64,000 bases of DNA from Onthophagus taurus (GCF_036711975.1 NC_091970.1:1867501-1931500), one strand, 5' to 3'. Positions 45,601 to 60,600 are shown, counted from the stretch's first letter. Translations and numbers: made by a program. The notes: a model not told the origin generated them from the sequence alone.

Positions 45601-48600
45601 GAGAAATTCATTTTTAAATATAACCCAAAAAAATTGTTTTTTGACACATTTTTAGGGTTAAATTTAAATCACTTTTTCTAGGTTGTATATAAAATCGAAA
45701 TAATCATGTTAATATGATTTATTTAAAATTCTCCCACAATTTTAATGGTGCAATCCATTTTTTGATATCTCAGTTAGTTCTTGAGATATAACTGTTTAAA
45801 GTTAACCTAAAAATTACCATTCATGTTGACACATTTTTTGGGGTTGGGTTCAAATTTTTTTTTCTAGGTTATGTATCAAATTGGAAAATCTAAATTTGGT
45901 GCATTAATACAATTTTCTTTGATAAATTTAGTGGTGAAATTAGTTTTTTGAAATCTCGATTACTTTTTGAGAAATTCATTTTTAAAGGTAACCTAAAAAA
46001 ATTGTTTTTTAACACATTTTTAGGGTTAAATTTAAATCACTTTTTCTAGGTTGTATATAAAATCGAAATAACCATATTCATATCATTTATTTAAAATTCT
46101 CCAACAATTTTAATGGTGAAATCCATTTTTTGATATCTCAGTTAGTTCTTGAGATATAACTTTTTAAAGTTAACCTAAAAATTACCCATTCATGTTGACA
46201 CATTTTTTGGGGTTGAGTTCAAATTTTTTTTTCTAGGTTATGTATCAAATTGGAAAATCCAAATTTGGTGCATTAATACAATTTTCTTTGATAAATTTAG
46301 TGGTGAAATTAGTTTTTTGAAATCTCGATTACTTATTAAGAAATTAATTTTTAAAGATAACCTAAAAAAACACATTTTTAGGATTAAATTTAAATCACTT
46401 TTTCTAAGTTGTATATAAAATCGAAATAACCATATTAATATCATTTATTTAATATTCTCCAACAATTCTAATGGTGAAATCCATTTTTTGATATCTCAAT
46501 TAGTTCTTGAGATATAACTTTTTAAAGATAACCTAAAAATTACCCATTCATGTTGACACATTTTTTGGGGTTGAGTTCAAATTTTTTTTTCTAGGTTATG
46601 TATCAAATTGGAAAATCCAAATTTGGTGTATTAATACAATTTTCTTTGATAAATTTAGTGGTGAAATTAGTTTTTTGAAATCTCGCTTACTTTTTGAGAA
46701 ATTCATTTTTAAAGATAACCTAAAAAAAAATGGTTTTTAACAGATTTTTAGGGTTAAATTTAAATCACTTTTTCTAAGTTGTATATAAAATCGAAATAAT
46801 CATATTAATACTATTTATTTAAAATTCTCCAACAATTTTATTGGTGAAATCCATTTTTTGATATCTCAGTTAGTTCTTGAGATATAACTGTTTAAAGTTA
46901 ACCTAAAAATTACCCATTCATGTTGACACATTTTTTGGGGTTGAGTTCAAATTTTTTTTTCTAGGTTATGTATTAAATTGAAAAAACCAAATTTGGTGCA
47001 CTTATACAATTTTTTTTAATAAATTTAGTGGTGAAATCAGTTTTTTGAAATCTCGTTTACTTTTTGAGATATCACTTTTTAAAGATAACCTAAAAAATCA
47101 TTTGTTAACACATTTTTAAGGTTAAATTTGAATCACTTTTTCTAAGTTGTATGTAAAATCGAAATAACCATATTAATATCATTTATTTAAAATTCTCCAA
47201 CAATTTTAATGGTGAAATCCATTTTTTGATATCTCAATTAGTTCTTGAGATATAACTTTTTAAAGATAACCTAAAAATTACCCATTCATGTTGACATATT
47301 TTTTGGGGTTGAGTTCAAATTTTTTTTTCTAGGTTATGTATCAAATTGAAAAATCCAAATTTGGTGCATTAATACAATTTTCTTTGATAAATTTAGTGGT
47401 GAAATTAGTTTTTTGAAATCTCGCTTACTTTTTGAGAAATTCATTTTTAAAGATAACCCAAAAAAAATTGTTATTTAACCCATTTTTTGGGTTAAATCTA
47501 AATCACTTTTTCTAAGTTGTATATAAAATCGAAATAACCATATTAATATCATTTATTTTTTATAAAATGAAGATGGCGGAAAACAAAACACTAATTACTT
47601 ATGTCATCTGTCAGTTTAAAATTGATTTTTTTGATAAATACAGAGTGCGAGACATCAAGTTAAGTTAAAATTTTCTGATTATTACATAAATCTTATTCAT
47701 TTTGATAAATTTTGATATTTTTTCATGTCTCTGTATTAATTTTATTCAATTTTTTTAACTTCCAACATAAATGATTCTTAAAAAGATATCTAAATAAACA
47801 TTTCAACGCGTCACTTAATTCCTTAACTTTGGTTTATTTCTTCAATAGTCGTAAAAATAAACGTCCGTCCGATTTTTTCTTTTTCCCTCTCAAATTTTTC
47901 TTCGTTTCCTTTTAATCCGTTCTAAATACTCCGAAAGAACCAAAGATAAAGAAAGAACTAGTTTCAATGTACAGGGTGACCCGGAAATCGTGTGTCGTAA
48001 GGTTAATATACGGGTTTCTTTGTATAATACGGGGCCTTTGACTTACGACTTGACGCTCTATTTCGTCTCTATGTCGTTCGTTTGAAGTTGAAACGAATAT
48101 CTGTGTGCGTTTCGAGACTTTTAAATATCCCCCTTTTTTCTTAATGTTTACCATTTTGTTTTTATTACGGTTTAGTTTAAAAAAATCCTTTCTTAAAAAA
48201 AATACTATTTCTAGGTTTCTAGAAATGAGTGGGTTTAAAAAGGTTATATTTTTAGATTTGCTTTAAAATTTCTTTTGGGTACAACTTATGAAGTGGGAAT
48301 GAAAGATGAGCGGTTATATTTCATAATAATCGAGGAACGGCGATTTCCTGTCAAAATAACGCCGAAAGGTTGGCACAATATCGCATTACTCGCTCCGTTT
48401 AAGAACTACATAGGGGACCCATTGTGCGGTTTAATTCAGTTTTGTAAATGACGGGAGATGTGGGGACGAAAAAAAAAATGTTCTGTAGTTTTTCTAAAGG
48501 TTCACCCTCCCTAAAATGTCGCTTATCGAACAATACATTCAATAGATTCAAAAGAATCTCTTTGATTTTTTTTTGCTTCTTAAGAGTACATCGTAATTCA

Positions 48601-51600
48601 ATTTATTCTTTGATAAGTAATTAATTCTTTTAGCTCTAATTTATTTTTGACCATTTCTCATGTCGAAAAACTCTCTCGGTAGCAAGATAAAATGATTCAC
48701 CACATTCTCCATGACCCCAAAAGTGATTTATTTAGTTTTCTGTCGTATCCAGTACCCACAAAGTCGTTTTATCCCCAAATCATTCGTTTTGCTCATCTCT
48801 TTCAAGAACAATCGTTTTTTTTTATTACTAAAAAGTTATTTAAAATTCAATTTGCGTTTCGTCGCATTTTTTTTAATCTTCCCTAATTATTCCATGCACG
48901 TTTTTGAAAAGATTTTTTCTTCCCCATAAATTCTAGTCGCGTTTAGATTTCCGTTTGGGAATTCTAAATCGTCCGAAACGTCTTTTGCATACACCTTCTT
49001 ATCGTTATTCCTTACGAGTTGGTTTTCACGTCGTGTGGAGTACATTTGCATTTTCTTTGCATACAACAGTATATATTTCTATTCTTGGATTAAATAACAA
49101 CAACTTGAAGAAGAAGGACTTTTCTTTATACGCAACATTTGAGTATTAAAAATAAAAGAAAAATTGAATGCGCGCTGAGGTTATAAACGGCTTGGTAATA
49201 TTTTACCAGCAGGAATCGAATGTCCTGCTGAGAGACACGCAGGATTTTTTGGAACGTGTCACCTTCCAAAACTTCTTTATACTTTCGATTTTCTTTTATT
49301 TATCTTTATCTGTATATTTTCCTTTTTGTGTGAGGGTATCATGTTGAGTATCGATTTTGCCATTACTAACTCCTCCATACCGTCTCGTTTTCCTTCTTCT
49401 TATCCTCGTCGTGAACGTAAAATTATAATGACACCGACAGATGTCTGCGAGTGGTGAACCCGCGTTTACAAACGCAAATGACTTCACAGAAACAAAATCG
49501 ATTCGTTACGGTTATGTTTTTAGTTCAGATTTTTTTTGAACCTTATGTTCAAATCGAATATTTGTTTTCGAAGTAAACGAAAGGAACAGTTCTTTTTTTG
49601 CGTGGATGTTTGATACACGAGGCAGAGTTGAATTTGAGACGTGGACAAATAGCTGTTTTGTCCCATGCCGTGGACTCCCCTGGGCGATATTTAAAATAAA
49701 GTACCTTCGGCGTCGGTAGGTGGCACCTTTTGTTTACCGAGGAAGAACGCCCCCTTAATAAATACATCGAAGAACGATTCACGTTTTTATTTATTCCTTT
49801 TCTATTTGATTCTTACTATTTTTTTATTGTTGCAGATTTCGCTTGTGGACATCGCAGCTAACAGCGAACTCAGAAACAGAACTATACAGGATGTACGAAG
49901 ATTTTGCTCTTCACAACTTGTAAGTATACAAAATCCTTTGATTATATATAATATGGATTGAGCTAACTGAATATATCTACTAACAAAAATGTTGCTCAAG
50001 GTGAATAGACGCAGATGGAAAGCGATAATGTGAAAGTGTAACAAAGATAGATATATTATATGTCAGTACGCTTCTATATCTATCTCACTTCTATCAGTAC
50101 ACCCATTATATGGCAGTACGCTTGTATGTCTATCTCGGTTCGATCACCTTGCGCAAGCTATCTCTCTCGTTGGCTCAATCCATATTATATATAATCAAAG
50201 ACAAAATCACTTAATTATGTTATCATTAAAATCCAGAAACAAAGTAAAACACAGCCAAAAAGTTCTGGCCTTAGAAAACACATTTTTAGGGTTAAATTTA
50301 AATCACTTTTGCTAAGTTGTATATAAAATCGAAATAACCATATTAATATCATTTATTTAAAATTCTTTAACAATTTTAATGGTTAAATCCATTTTTTGAT
50401 ATCTCAATTAGTTCTTGATATATAACTTTTTAAAGTTAACCTAAAAAATTACACATTCATGTTGACACATTTTTTGGGGTTGAGTTCAAATTTCTTTTTC
50501 TAGGTTATGTATCAAATTGAAAAAACCAAATTTGGTGCGCTTATACAATTTTCTTTAAGAAAATTAGTGGTGAAATCAGTTTTTTTAAATCTCGTTTACT
50601 TTTTGAGATATCACTTTTTAAAGATAACCCTAAAAAAATTGTTTTTAACACATTTTTAGGGTTAAATTGAAATCACTTTTTCTAAGTTGTATATAAAATC
50701 GAAATAGCCATATTCATATCATTTATTTCAAATTCACCAACAATTTTAATGGTGAAATCCATTTTTTGTTATCTCAATTAGTTCTTGAGATATAACTTTT
50801 TAAAGTTAACCTAAAAAATTACCCATTCATGTTGACACATTTTTTGGAGTTGAGTTCAAATTTCTTTTTCTAGGTTATGTATCAAATTAAAAAAACCAAA
50901 TTCGGTGCACTTATACAATTTTCTTTAAGACATTTAGTGGTGAAATTAGTTTTTTGAAATTTCGATTACTTTTTGAGAAATTCATTTTTAAAGATAACCT
51001 AAAAAAAATTGTTTTTTAACACATTTTTAGGGTTAAATTTAAATCACTTTTTCTAAGTTGTATATAAAATCGAAATAACCATATTAATATCATTTATTTA
51101 AAATTCTTTAACAATTTTAATGGTTAAATCCATTTTTTGATATCTCAATTAGTTCTTGAGATATAACTTTTTAAAGTTAACCTAAAAAATTACACATTCA
51201 TGTTGACACATTTTTTGGGGTTGAGTTCAAATTTCTTTTTCTAGGTTATGTATCAAATTGAAAAAACCAAATTTGGTGCACTTATACAATTTTCTTTAAG
51301 AAATTTAGTGGTGGAATTAGTTTTTTGAAATCTCGATTACTTTTTAAGAAATTAATCTTTAAAGATAACCTAAAAAAATTGTTTATTAAAACATTTTTAG
51401 GATTAAATTTAAATCACTTTTTCTAAGTTGTATATAAAATCGAAATAACCATATTAATATCATTTATTTAAAATTCTCCAACAAATTTAATGGTGAAATC
51501 CATTTTTTGATATCTCAATTAGTTCTTGAGATATAACTTTTTAAAGTTAACCTAAAAAATTACCCATTCATATTGACATATTTTTTGGGGTTGAGTTCAA

Positions 51601-54600
51601 ATTTCTTTTTCTAGGTTATGTATGAAATTGAAAAAACCAAATTTGGTGCGCTTATACAATTTTCTTTAAGAAATTTAGTGGTGAAATCAGTTTTTTTAAA
51701 TCTCGTTTACTTTTTGAGATATCACTTTTTAAAGATAAAAAAAATTGTTTTTTAACATATTTTTAGGGTTAAATTTAAATCACTTTTTCTAAGTTGTATA
51801 TAAAATCGAAATAACCATATTAATATCATTTATTTAAAATTCTTTAACAATTTTAATGGTGAAATCCATTTTTTGATATCTCAATTAGTTCTTGAGATAT
51901 AATTTTTTAAAGTTCACCATTCATGTCGACACATTTTTTGGGGTTGAGTTCAAATTTCTTTTTCTAGGTTATGTATCAAATTGAAAAAACCAAATTTGGT
52001 GCACCTATACAATTTTCTTTAAGATATTTAGTGGTGGAATTAGTTTTTTGAAATCTCGATTACTTTTTAAGAAATTAATCTTTAAAGATAACCTAAAAAA
52101 TCGTTTATTAACACATTTTTAGGTTTACCCAAAAAATTATACATTTTTTAATATTATTATTAATTTACATTAAAATAAAACGTTTATTATTAAGAAGGAA
52201 ACGTTATCATTTACATAAAAGATAATCACATCCGGAGTTTTACGATTAAATTAGAGTCTGTTTATCCTTTTTGATACACAATATTTAACTTTTTTGTTCT
52301 TTTTCTTTTAAATAAATTTACAATGTGTGTATAGCTTTCTATGGCTCATTAAATATTTATCAGGACTAATAGGGCAAGCGAGGCAGATACGTATAAATAT
52401 GTTTATACGGTTTATGAAGACAATAAATTATTTGCATAACGCTCGAGAGGTTAATTTGCAAGCGTAATGAACTACGTAGGCCAAACATAACATGCCAACA
52501 ACCAACATCTGACCCAACAGAACCCACGCCCATCTTTTTTTCTCGATTCATTTTTTTTTATTGTAATTTAATTTTGTTGTGTAGTTTCATATGTAAACGT
52601 GTAATCATATCATGTCTGTATAGGAGCAGTTAAAAGGTTAAAATTTAAAAGTTTAAGCTGGCAAAAGTTTGGGTGAGCAAAACATCTCGGGATGGCAATA
52701 AATTTACGACAGGGAGACGTTTTCTAGTGGGTTCTCGTCTTTTCTTCGTTCTGGGGCGTTGAATGACAAATCGCAGAGATGGCCTTTTCAACCACCCCAT
52801 TTATCACTATCTGGCTAGTTTAAAAGTGACACTAAAAAGATAACGGGAATATATCAAAAATAATAAAACTTTCGTTTTCTTCGTAGAACCAACACGTTAT
52901 TGTCTTTTCTTGCGAATTCCTTTATTTATTTTTTATTTTATTTCTCTTTTTTATTTTATTTTTTGGAAAGGTTAACTTGTAAATAAAGAAATAACGACCG
53001 CAGCGGCGTGTCGTAGAGCACACGACGACTCGTTTGCGTTATAAGACCGTTTGGCCAACAACTCTCAAGAGGATGCAGTAGTAAATTTCTTGGTCCGGGG
53101 ACCCCCGATTCGCGATCCCGATAAGAAGAAACCTCCGGCGAGTTAAAACCGGCGGCCGTCAGCGCCACTTCGTCTCTTTCGCCACTTCACCACCTCGTCA
53201 TGCTTCTTCACCTCCTCCTTCGCGTCCTTTTTCGTTCATCTTTTTCTTCTTTTCTTTCGATTCTATCTTTCAAATTTTAATTAGTCCATAAATTCCGTTT
53301 GCTACCGCCTTCCAAACATTTTTTCCATTTTTGTTTTGAAAAACACTCTTTATTTGTGTTAAATTTTCGTTTTATAATAAATTTTGATTTTTTTTTTGTA
53401 TTTTTCATTACAGACTTCTTTCTGGGAATGTCTTAATGCAACATTTGTTGGTAAGTAAAACTTTTTTTTTTGTTATTTTTAGTCTAAATTACTTAAATCA
53501 GCTCATAGAAATATCTACTTCAGCAGCACATACATTTTGTGGTGTCAATAAATTTTTGTGTCAAAACATTTTCCAAAAATTTGGGCCAAAACTGCTTCCA
53601 CCACTCTTACTAAATCCCAAATCGAAGGAGATACACCAGTGCTCTGTTGAGACAAATTTTGAACATTGTGTGAATAGCCTCTGGAACCTGCAAAACTTGC
53701 TGGAAAAGATATACCTAGGCTATGGTTTGTTCCATAATCATTTAGGCATTAAGACATCCTTGTTAGCAATAGTTGTAATTGAAGAAGCTTCCTCTCTTCT
53801 ATTCGACTCGCTCTTGTTAATTTTTATGCCCCTTAATAACAATGATAGTGGAATGGTGGAAAACATGTTGAGGGATGCCAGAACATCGTTCTGAGATATC
53901 CTTGATGTCCATAATGGATGTTATTAAGAACTATCAAGTATGATGTTGATACATAACAGCGAGGATGTTGAAATAAATTAGGGATAATATGTTTACCCAA
54001 AATAAGGAGGATGTTGGTTAAGTATGGGGAAGATTTTGAGAGAGATCAGATGAAAATTAAGAGATTAGATTAAGATATTAGATGTTATATTCTGTGATAT
54101 CAAAAATAATATTGAGAAATGTCAGGAATTATGTTGAGTTGGTTTGGGTTCATGTCATAGCCAATATAAAGAGATTTCATAAACGATGTTGAGATAGGCT
54201 TTAGGTGCGATATTCTGTGATATCAAGGATGATGTTGGTTAATGATGGATATATCGAGAGTAGCTGCAATTGCTAGACATATTTGTATTTTTCGTATTTT
54301 TCTCGATATTGACGTATCTGAGAGCAAATATACAAGAGAGCAATATTGTTAAGAATAAAATTTGCTACAACTTTTGTTATAAAAGTTTTTTGATAACATG
54401 CTCCGTTACTCAAATGTTACCATTAAGAGCAAGTAAAACAACAAATACATCAAATTTTCGTATTTTTCTCAATATTGACGTATCTGAGAGCAAATATACA
54501 AGAAAGCAATATTGTTAAGAATAAAATTTGCTACAATTTTTGTTATAAAAGTTTTTTGATAACATGCTCTAATTCACAAATGTTACCATTAAGAGCAAGT

Positions 54601-57600
54601 AAAACAACAAGATCATAAAATTTTCGCATTTTTGCGTTTTCTCGATATTGACACATCTGAGAGCAAAAGTGAAAGAGAACAATATTGATAAGAATAAATT
54701 TTGCTACAACTATTGTTCTAAAAGTATTTTTGTAACATGCTTCGATTCCCGAATGTTACCATTAGCTAATAATAAAACAAGGATATTCATCAAATTTTCG
54801 TATTTTTCTCAATATTGACGTATCTGAGAGCAAATATACAAGAGAGCAATATTGTTAAGAATAAGATTAGCTACAACTTTTGTTATAAAAGTTTTTGGAT
54901 AACATGCTCTGATTCCCAAATGTTACCATTAAGAGCAAGTAAAACAACAAATACATAAAATTTTCGTATTTTTCTCAATATTGACGAATCTGAGAGCAAA
55001 TATACAAGAGAGCAATATTGTTAAGAATAACATTAGCTACAACTTTCGTTCCAAAAGTTTTTTTATAACATGCTCCAATTTCCAAGTGTTACCATTGGCA
55101 CATAGTGAAGTAACGAAATTCATCAAATTTTCATATTTTTGTATTTTTTTCGATATTGACGTATCTAAGAGAAAAAGTGCAAGAGAGCAATATTGTTAAG
55201 AATAAAATTTGCTATAACTTTTGTTATAGAAGTTTTATGATAACATGCTCCGATTCTCAAATGTTACCATTAAGAGCAAGTAAAACAACAAGATCATTAA
55301 ATTTTCGCATTTTTGTGTTTTCTCAATATTGGCACATCTGAGAGCAAAAGTGAAAGAGAACAATATTGATAAGAATAAATTTTGCTACAACTATTGTTCT
55401 GAAAGTATTTTTATAACATGCTTCTATTCCCGAATGTTACCATTAGCTAATAATAAAACAAGGATATTCATCAAATTTTCGTATTTTTCTCAATATTGAC
55501 GAATCTGAGAGCAAATATATAAGAGAGCAATATTGTTAAGAATAAAATTAGCTACACCTTTTGTTATAAAAGTTTTTGGATAACATGCTCTGATTCTCAA
55601 ATGTTATCATTAAGAGCAAATAAAACAACAAATACATCAAATTTTCGTATTTTTCTCAATATTGACGAATCTGAGAGCAAATATGCAAGAGAGCAATATT
55701 GTTAAGAATAACATTAGCTACAACTTTCGTCCCAAAAGTTTTTTTATAACATGCTCCAATTTCCAAGTGTTACCATTGGCACATAGTGAAGTAACGAAAT
55801 TCATCAAATTTTCATATTTTCGTATTTTTTTCGATATTGACGTATCTGAGAGCAAATATACAAGAGAGCAATATTGTTAAGAATAAAATTTGCTACAATT
55901 TTTGTTATAAAAGTTTTTTGATAACATGCTCCGATTCTTAAATATTACCATTAAGAGCAAGTAAAACAACAAGATCATTAAATTTTCGCATTTTTGTGTT
56001 TTCTCGATATTGGCACATCTGAGAGCAAAAGTGAAACAGAACAATATTGATAAGAATAAATTTTGCTACAACTATTGTTCTAAAAGTATTTTTGTAACAT
56101 GCTTCGATTCCCGAATGTTACCATTAGCTAATAATAAAACAAGGATATTCATCAAATTTTCGTATTTTTCTCAATATTGACGAATCTGAGAGCTAATATA
56201 CAAGAGAACAATATTGTTAAGAATAAGATTAGCTACAACTTTTGCTATAAAAGTTTTTGGATAACAGGCTCTGATTCTCAAATGTTACCATTAAGAGCAA
56301 GTAAAACAACAAATACATCAAATTTTTAAATTTTCGTATTTTTCTCAATATTGACGAATCTGAGAGCAAATATACAAGAGAACAATATTGTTAAGAATAA
56401 CATTAGCTACAACTTTCGTCCCAAAAGTTTTTTTATAACATGCTCCAATTTCCAAGTGTTACCATTGGCACATAGTGAAGTAACGAAATTCATCAAATTT
56501 TCATATTTTCGTATTTTTTTCGATATTGACGAATCTGAGAGCAAATATACAAGAAAGCAATATTGTTAAGAATAAAATTTGCTACAATTTTTGTTATAAA
56601 TGTTTTTTGATAACATGCTCCGATTCTCAAATGTTACTATTAAGAGCAAGTAAAACAACAAGATCATTAAATTTTCGCATTTTTGCGTTTTCTCGATATT
56701 GACACATCTGAGAGCAAAAGTGAAAGAGAACAATATTGATAAGAACAAATTTTGCTACAACTATTTTTCTTAAAGTATTTTTGTAACATGCTTCGATTCC
56801 CGAATGTTACCATTAGCTAATAATAAAACAAGGATATTCATCAAATTTTCGTATTTTTCTCAATATTGTCGAATCTGAGAGCAAATATATAAGAGAGCAA
56901 TATTGTTAAGAATAAAATTAGCTACAACTTTTGTTATAAAAGTTTTTGGATAACATGCTCTGATTCTCAAATGTTACCATTAAGAGCAAGTAAAACAATA
57001 AATACATCAAATTTTCGTATTTTTCTCAATATTGACGAATCTGAGTGCAAATATACAAGAGAGCAATATTGTTAAGAATAAGATTAGCTACAACTTTCGT
57101 CCCAAAAGTTTTTTTATAACATGCTCCAATTTCCAAGTGTTACCATTGGCACATAGTGAAGTAACGAAATTCATCAAATTTTCATATTTTCGTATTTTTT
57201 TCGATATTGACGTATCTGAGAGCAAATATACAAGAGAGCAATATTGTTAAGAATAAAATTTGCTACAACTTTTGTTATACAAGTTTTTGGATAACATGCT
57301 CTGATTCTCAAATGTTACCATTAAGAGCAACTAAAACAACAAGATCATTAAATTTTCGCATTTTTGTGTTTTCTCGATATTGGCACATCTGAGAGCAAAA
57401 GTGAAAGAGAACAATATTGATAAGAATAAATTTTGCTACAACTATTGTTCTGAAAGTATTTTTGTAACATGCTTCGATTTCCGAATGTTACCATTAGCTA
57501 ATAATAAAACAAGGATATTCATCAAATTTTCGTATTTTTTTTGAATATTGACGAATCTGAGAGCTAATATACAAGAGAGCAATATTGTTAAGAATAAGAT

Positions 57601-60600
57601 TAGCTACAACTTTTGTTATAAAAGTTTTTGGATAACATGCTCTGATTCTCAAATGTTACCATTAAGAGCAAGTAAAACAACAAATACATCAAATTTTCAA
57701 ATTTTCGTATTTTTCTCAATATTGACGAATCTGAGAGCAAATATACAAGAGAGCAATATTGTTAAGAATAACATTAGCTACAACTTTCGTCCCAAAAGTT
57801 TTTTTATAACATACTCCAATTTCCAAGTGTTGGCACATAGTGAAGTAACAAAATTCATCAAATTTTCATATTTTCGTATTTTTTGCGATATTGACGTATC
57901 TGAGAGCAAATATACAAGAGAGCAATATTGTTAAGAATAAGATTAGCTACAACTTTTGTTATAAAAGTTTTTGGATAACATGCTCTGATTCTCAAATGTT
58001 ACCATTAAGAGCAAGTAAAACAACAAATACATCAAATTTTCGTATTTTTCTCAATATTGACGTATCTGAGAGCAAATATACAAGAGAGCAATATTGTTAA
58101 GAATAAGATTAGCTACAACTTTCGTCCGAAAAGTTTTTTTATAACATGCTTCGATTCCCGAATGTTACCATTAGCTAATAATAAAACAAGGAAATTCATC
58201 AAACTGAAGACGCACATTGTGGATTAACTTATTTTTGTTCCAACCTCGAGAATCTTGCGAGTCCAGATATACAATTTAATTAATTATACAGGTTTGACTA
58301 AGGGTTATATCATAGCTCATTCACCTCATATCGTAATTAGCTTGTGTTATAGACCTGTAAATCACTTTATTATTGTTACCAACATTAATTCAGCTATTTT
58401 TAATTCAATTAAATCATCTTTATTTTCTAATTTGTTTATATCTCCACAACTCACAATGAATTTCAACATCTAAAACATCCTCATTTGACTTTCTTTTACG
58501 ATAACTTTTAGATAACCCACTGACATTTTCAGTCTTAATAACTCACAAAGAGACTTATTAACTTATTTATTCGATTTAACCCAACTCTGCCTCTACTTTT
58601 CTTAAGCTTATTTTTTTTTAATCTTATCCCATATCTATAAGATTTCTACATCTTTTTGTATTGAATTTGAAAAATATTCCGGTTGGAACAAAACTGTTTG
58701 CTATTTGTATCTGGTCACGAATACCGAAGCACGATTCTCGTGTTTACCATACGAAAACTAGTTTTTATTTTTTTCCCCTTTTCCTTTTTTTATTTATTGC
58801 GTTTTCTTAAGCTACCAAGAGACCGGGTGGCTTCTTTTTTTGAGACAATACTCGCAGGAAACAATAGCCTCAGTCCAGTTAGAGGGCACCGCACTTTATT
58901 CAATTCATCTTTTTTAAACGATCTTTGAATAAATAATATTATTTTATTTTTAGACATTTCAAAAGGCGAATCTTGGCCGGGAAGAGCTTGCTGTCCACTT
59001 CCTCAAAGCGAATCGTGCAAAAAATCGTGTATAACAGCGACTAAAATCGAAGATTTGAATTATGGGTGTCGAGGAAGCGACGAAATCGCATTTTTTAATT
59101 GTTTGGAGCGACAAGAAGAGGGCGAGAAATGTTGCGGCCAATCCGACAATGAAAATTGTCGCAAAGCTTGTTTCGATATTTTTAAAAGTTTCGATTCTTC
59201 TCCGAGTAAAGCTCAAAGAACGGCCGTTGCGGAACATTGCGAGAGCACCAAAAATTTCGATTGTGTTAAAGATTTAACGAAGGTTACTTTGGTTACTAAT
59301 TTACATAAATGTAAGTTGATTAATTAATTAATTTTTATGAAATTTATTTCTTTTTTAAGATAAAATTCGTTTATTAACACAATTTAAGGGTTAAATTTAA
59401 ATCACTTTTTCTAAGTTGTATATAAAATCGAAATAACCATATTAATATTATTTATTAAAAATTCTCCAACAATTTTAATGGTGAAATCCATTTTTTGATA
59501 TCTCAATTAGTTCTTGAGATATAACTTTTCAAAGTTAACCTAAAAAATTACCCATTCATTTTGACGCATTTTTTGGGGTTGAGATCAAATTTCTTTTTCT
59601 AGGTTATGTATTAAATTGAAAAAACCAAATTTGGGGCACTTATACAATTTTCTTTAAGAAATTTGGTGGTGAAATTAGTTTTTTGAAATCTCGATTACTT
59701 TTTAAAAAATTAATCTTTAAAGATAACCTAAAAAAATCGTTTATTAACACATTTTTAGGGTTAAATTTAAATCACTTTTTCTAAGTTGTATATAAAATCG
59801 AAATAACCATATTAATATTATTTATTTAAAATTCTCCAACAATTTTAATGGTGAAATCCATTTTTTGATATCTCAATTAGTTCTTGAGATATAACTTTTC
59901 AAAGTTAACCTAAAAAATTACCCATTCATGTTGACACATTTTTTGGGGTTCAGTTCAAATTTCTTTTTCTAGGTTATGTATTAAATTGAAAAAACCAAAT
60001 TTGGGGCACTTATACAATTTTCTTTAAGAAATTTGGTGGTGAAATTAATTTTTTGAAATCTCGATTACTTATTAAGAAATTAATCTTTAAAGATAACCTA
60101 AAAAAACACATTTTTAGTGTTAAATTTAAATCACTTTTTCTAAGTTGTATATAAAATCGAAATAATCATATTAATATCATTTATTTAAAATTCTCCAACA
60201 ATTTTAATGGTGAAATCCATTTTTTGATATCTCAATTACTTCTTGAAATATAACTTTTTAAAGTTAACCTAAAAAATTATCCATTCGTGTTGACACATTT
60301 TTTGGGGTTGGGTTCAAATTTCTTTTTCTAGGTTATGTATTAAATTGAAAAAACCAAATTTGGTGCACTCATACAATTTTCTTTAAGAAATTTAGTGGTG
60401 AAATTAGTTTTTTGAAATCTCGATTACTTTTTAAGAAATTAATCTTTAAAGATAACCTAAAAAAACACATTTTTATGGTTAAATTTAAATCACTTTTTCT
60501 ATGTTGTATATAAAATCGAAATAACCATATTAATATCATTTATTTAAAATTTTCCAACAATTTTAATGGTGAAATCCATTTTTTGATATCTCAATTACTT

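Noticed and set aside
53000..53170. Ribosomal RNA fragment
   Set aside because: The CG-rich patch suggested rRNA, but I could not match any conserved 18S or 28S block.
54270..58100. Series of ~70-codon open frames (TNLRANIQESNIVKN..) repeated along the RECK intron 4 array
   Set aside because: They are the same frame read in each monomer of a tandem array; they end at monomer-specific stops, lack splice or promoter context, and are explained by the repeat.
58959..59277. Open frames on the minus strand and in a second plus frame over RECK exon 5
   Set aside because: Shadows of the cysteine-rich RECK exon, whose phase-correct frame is clear.
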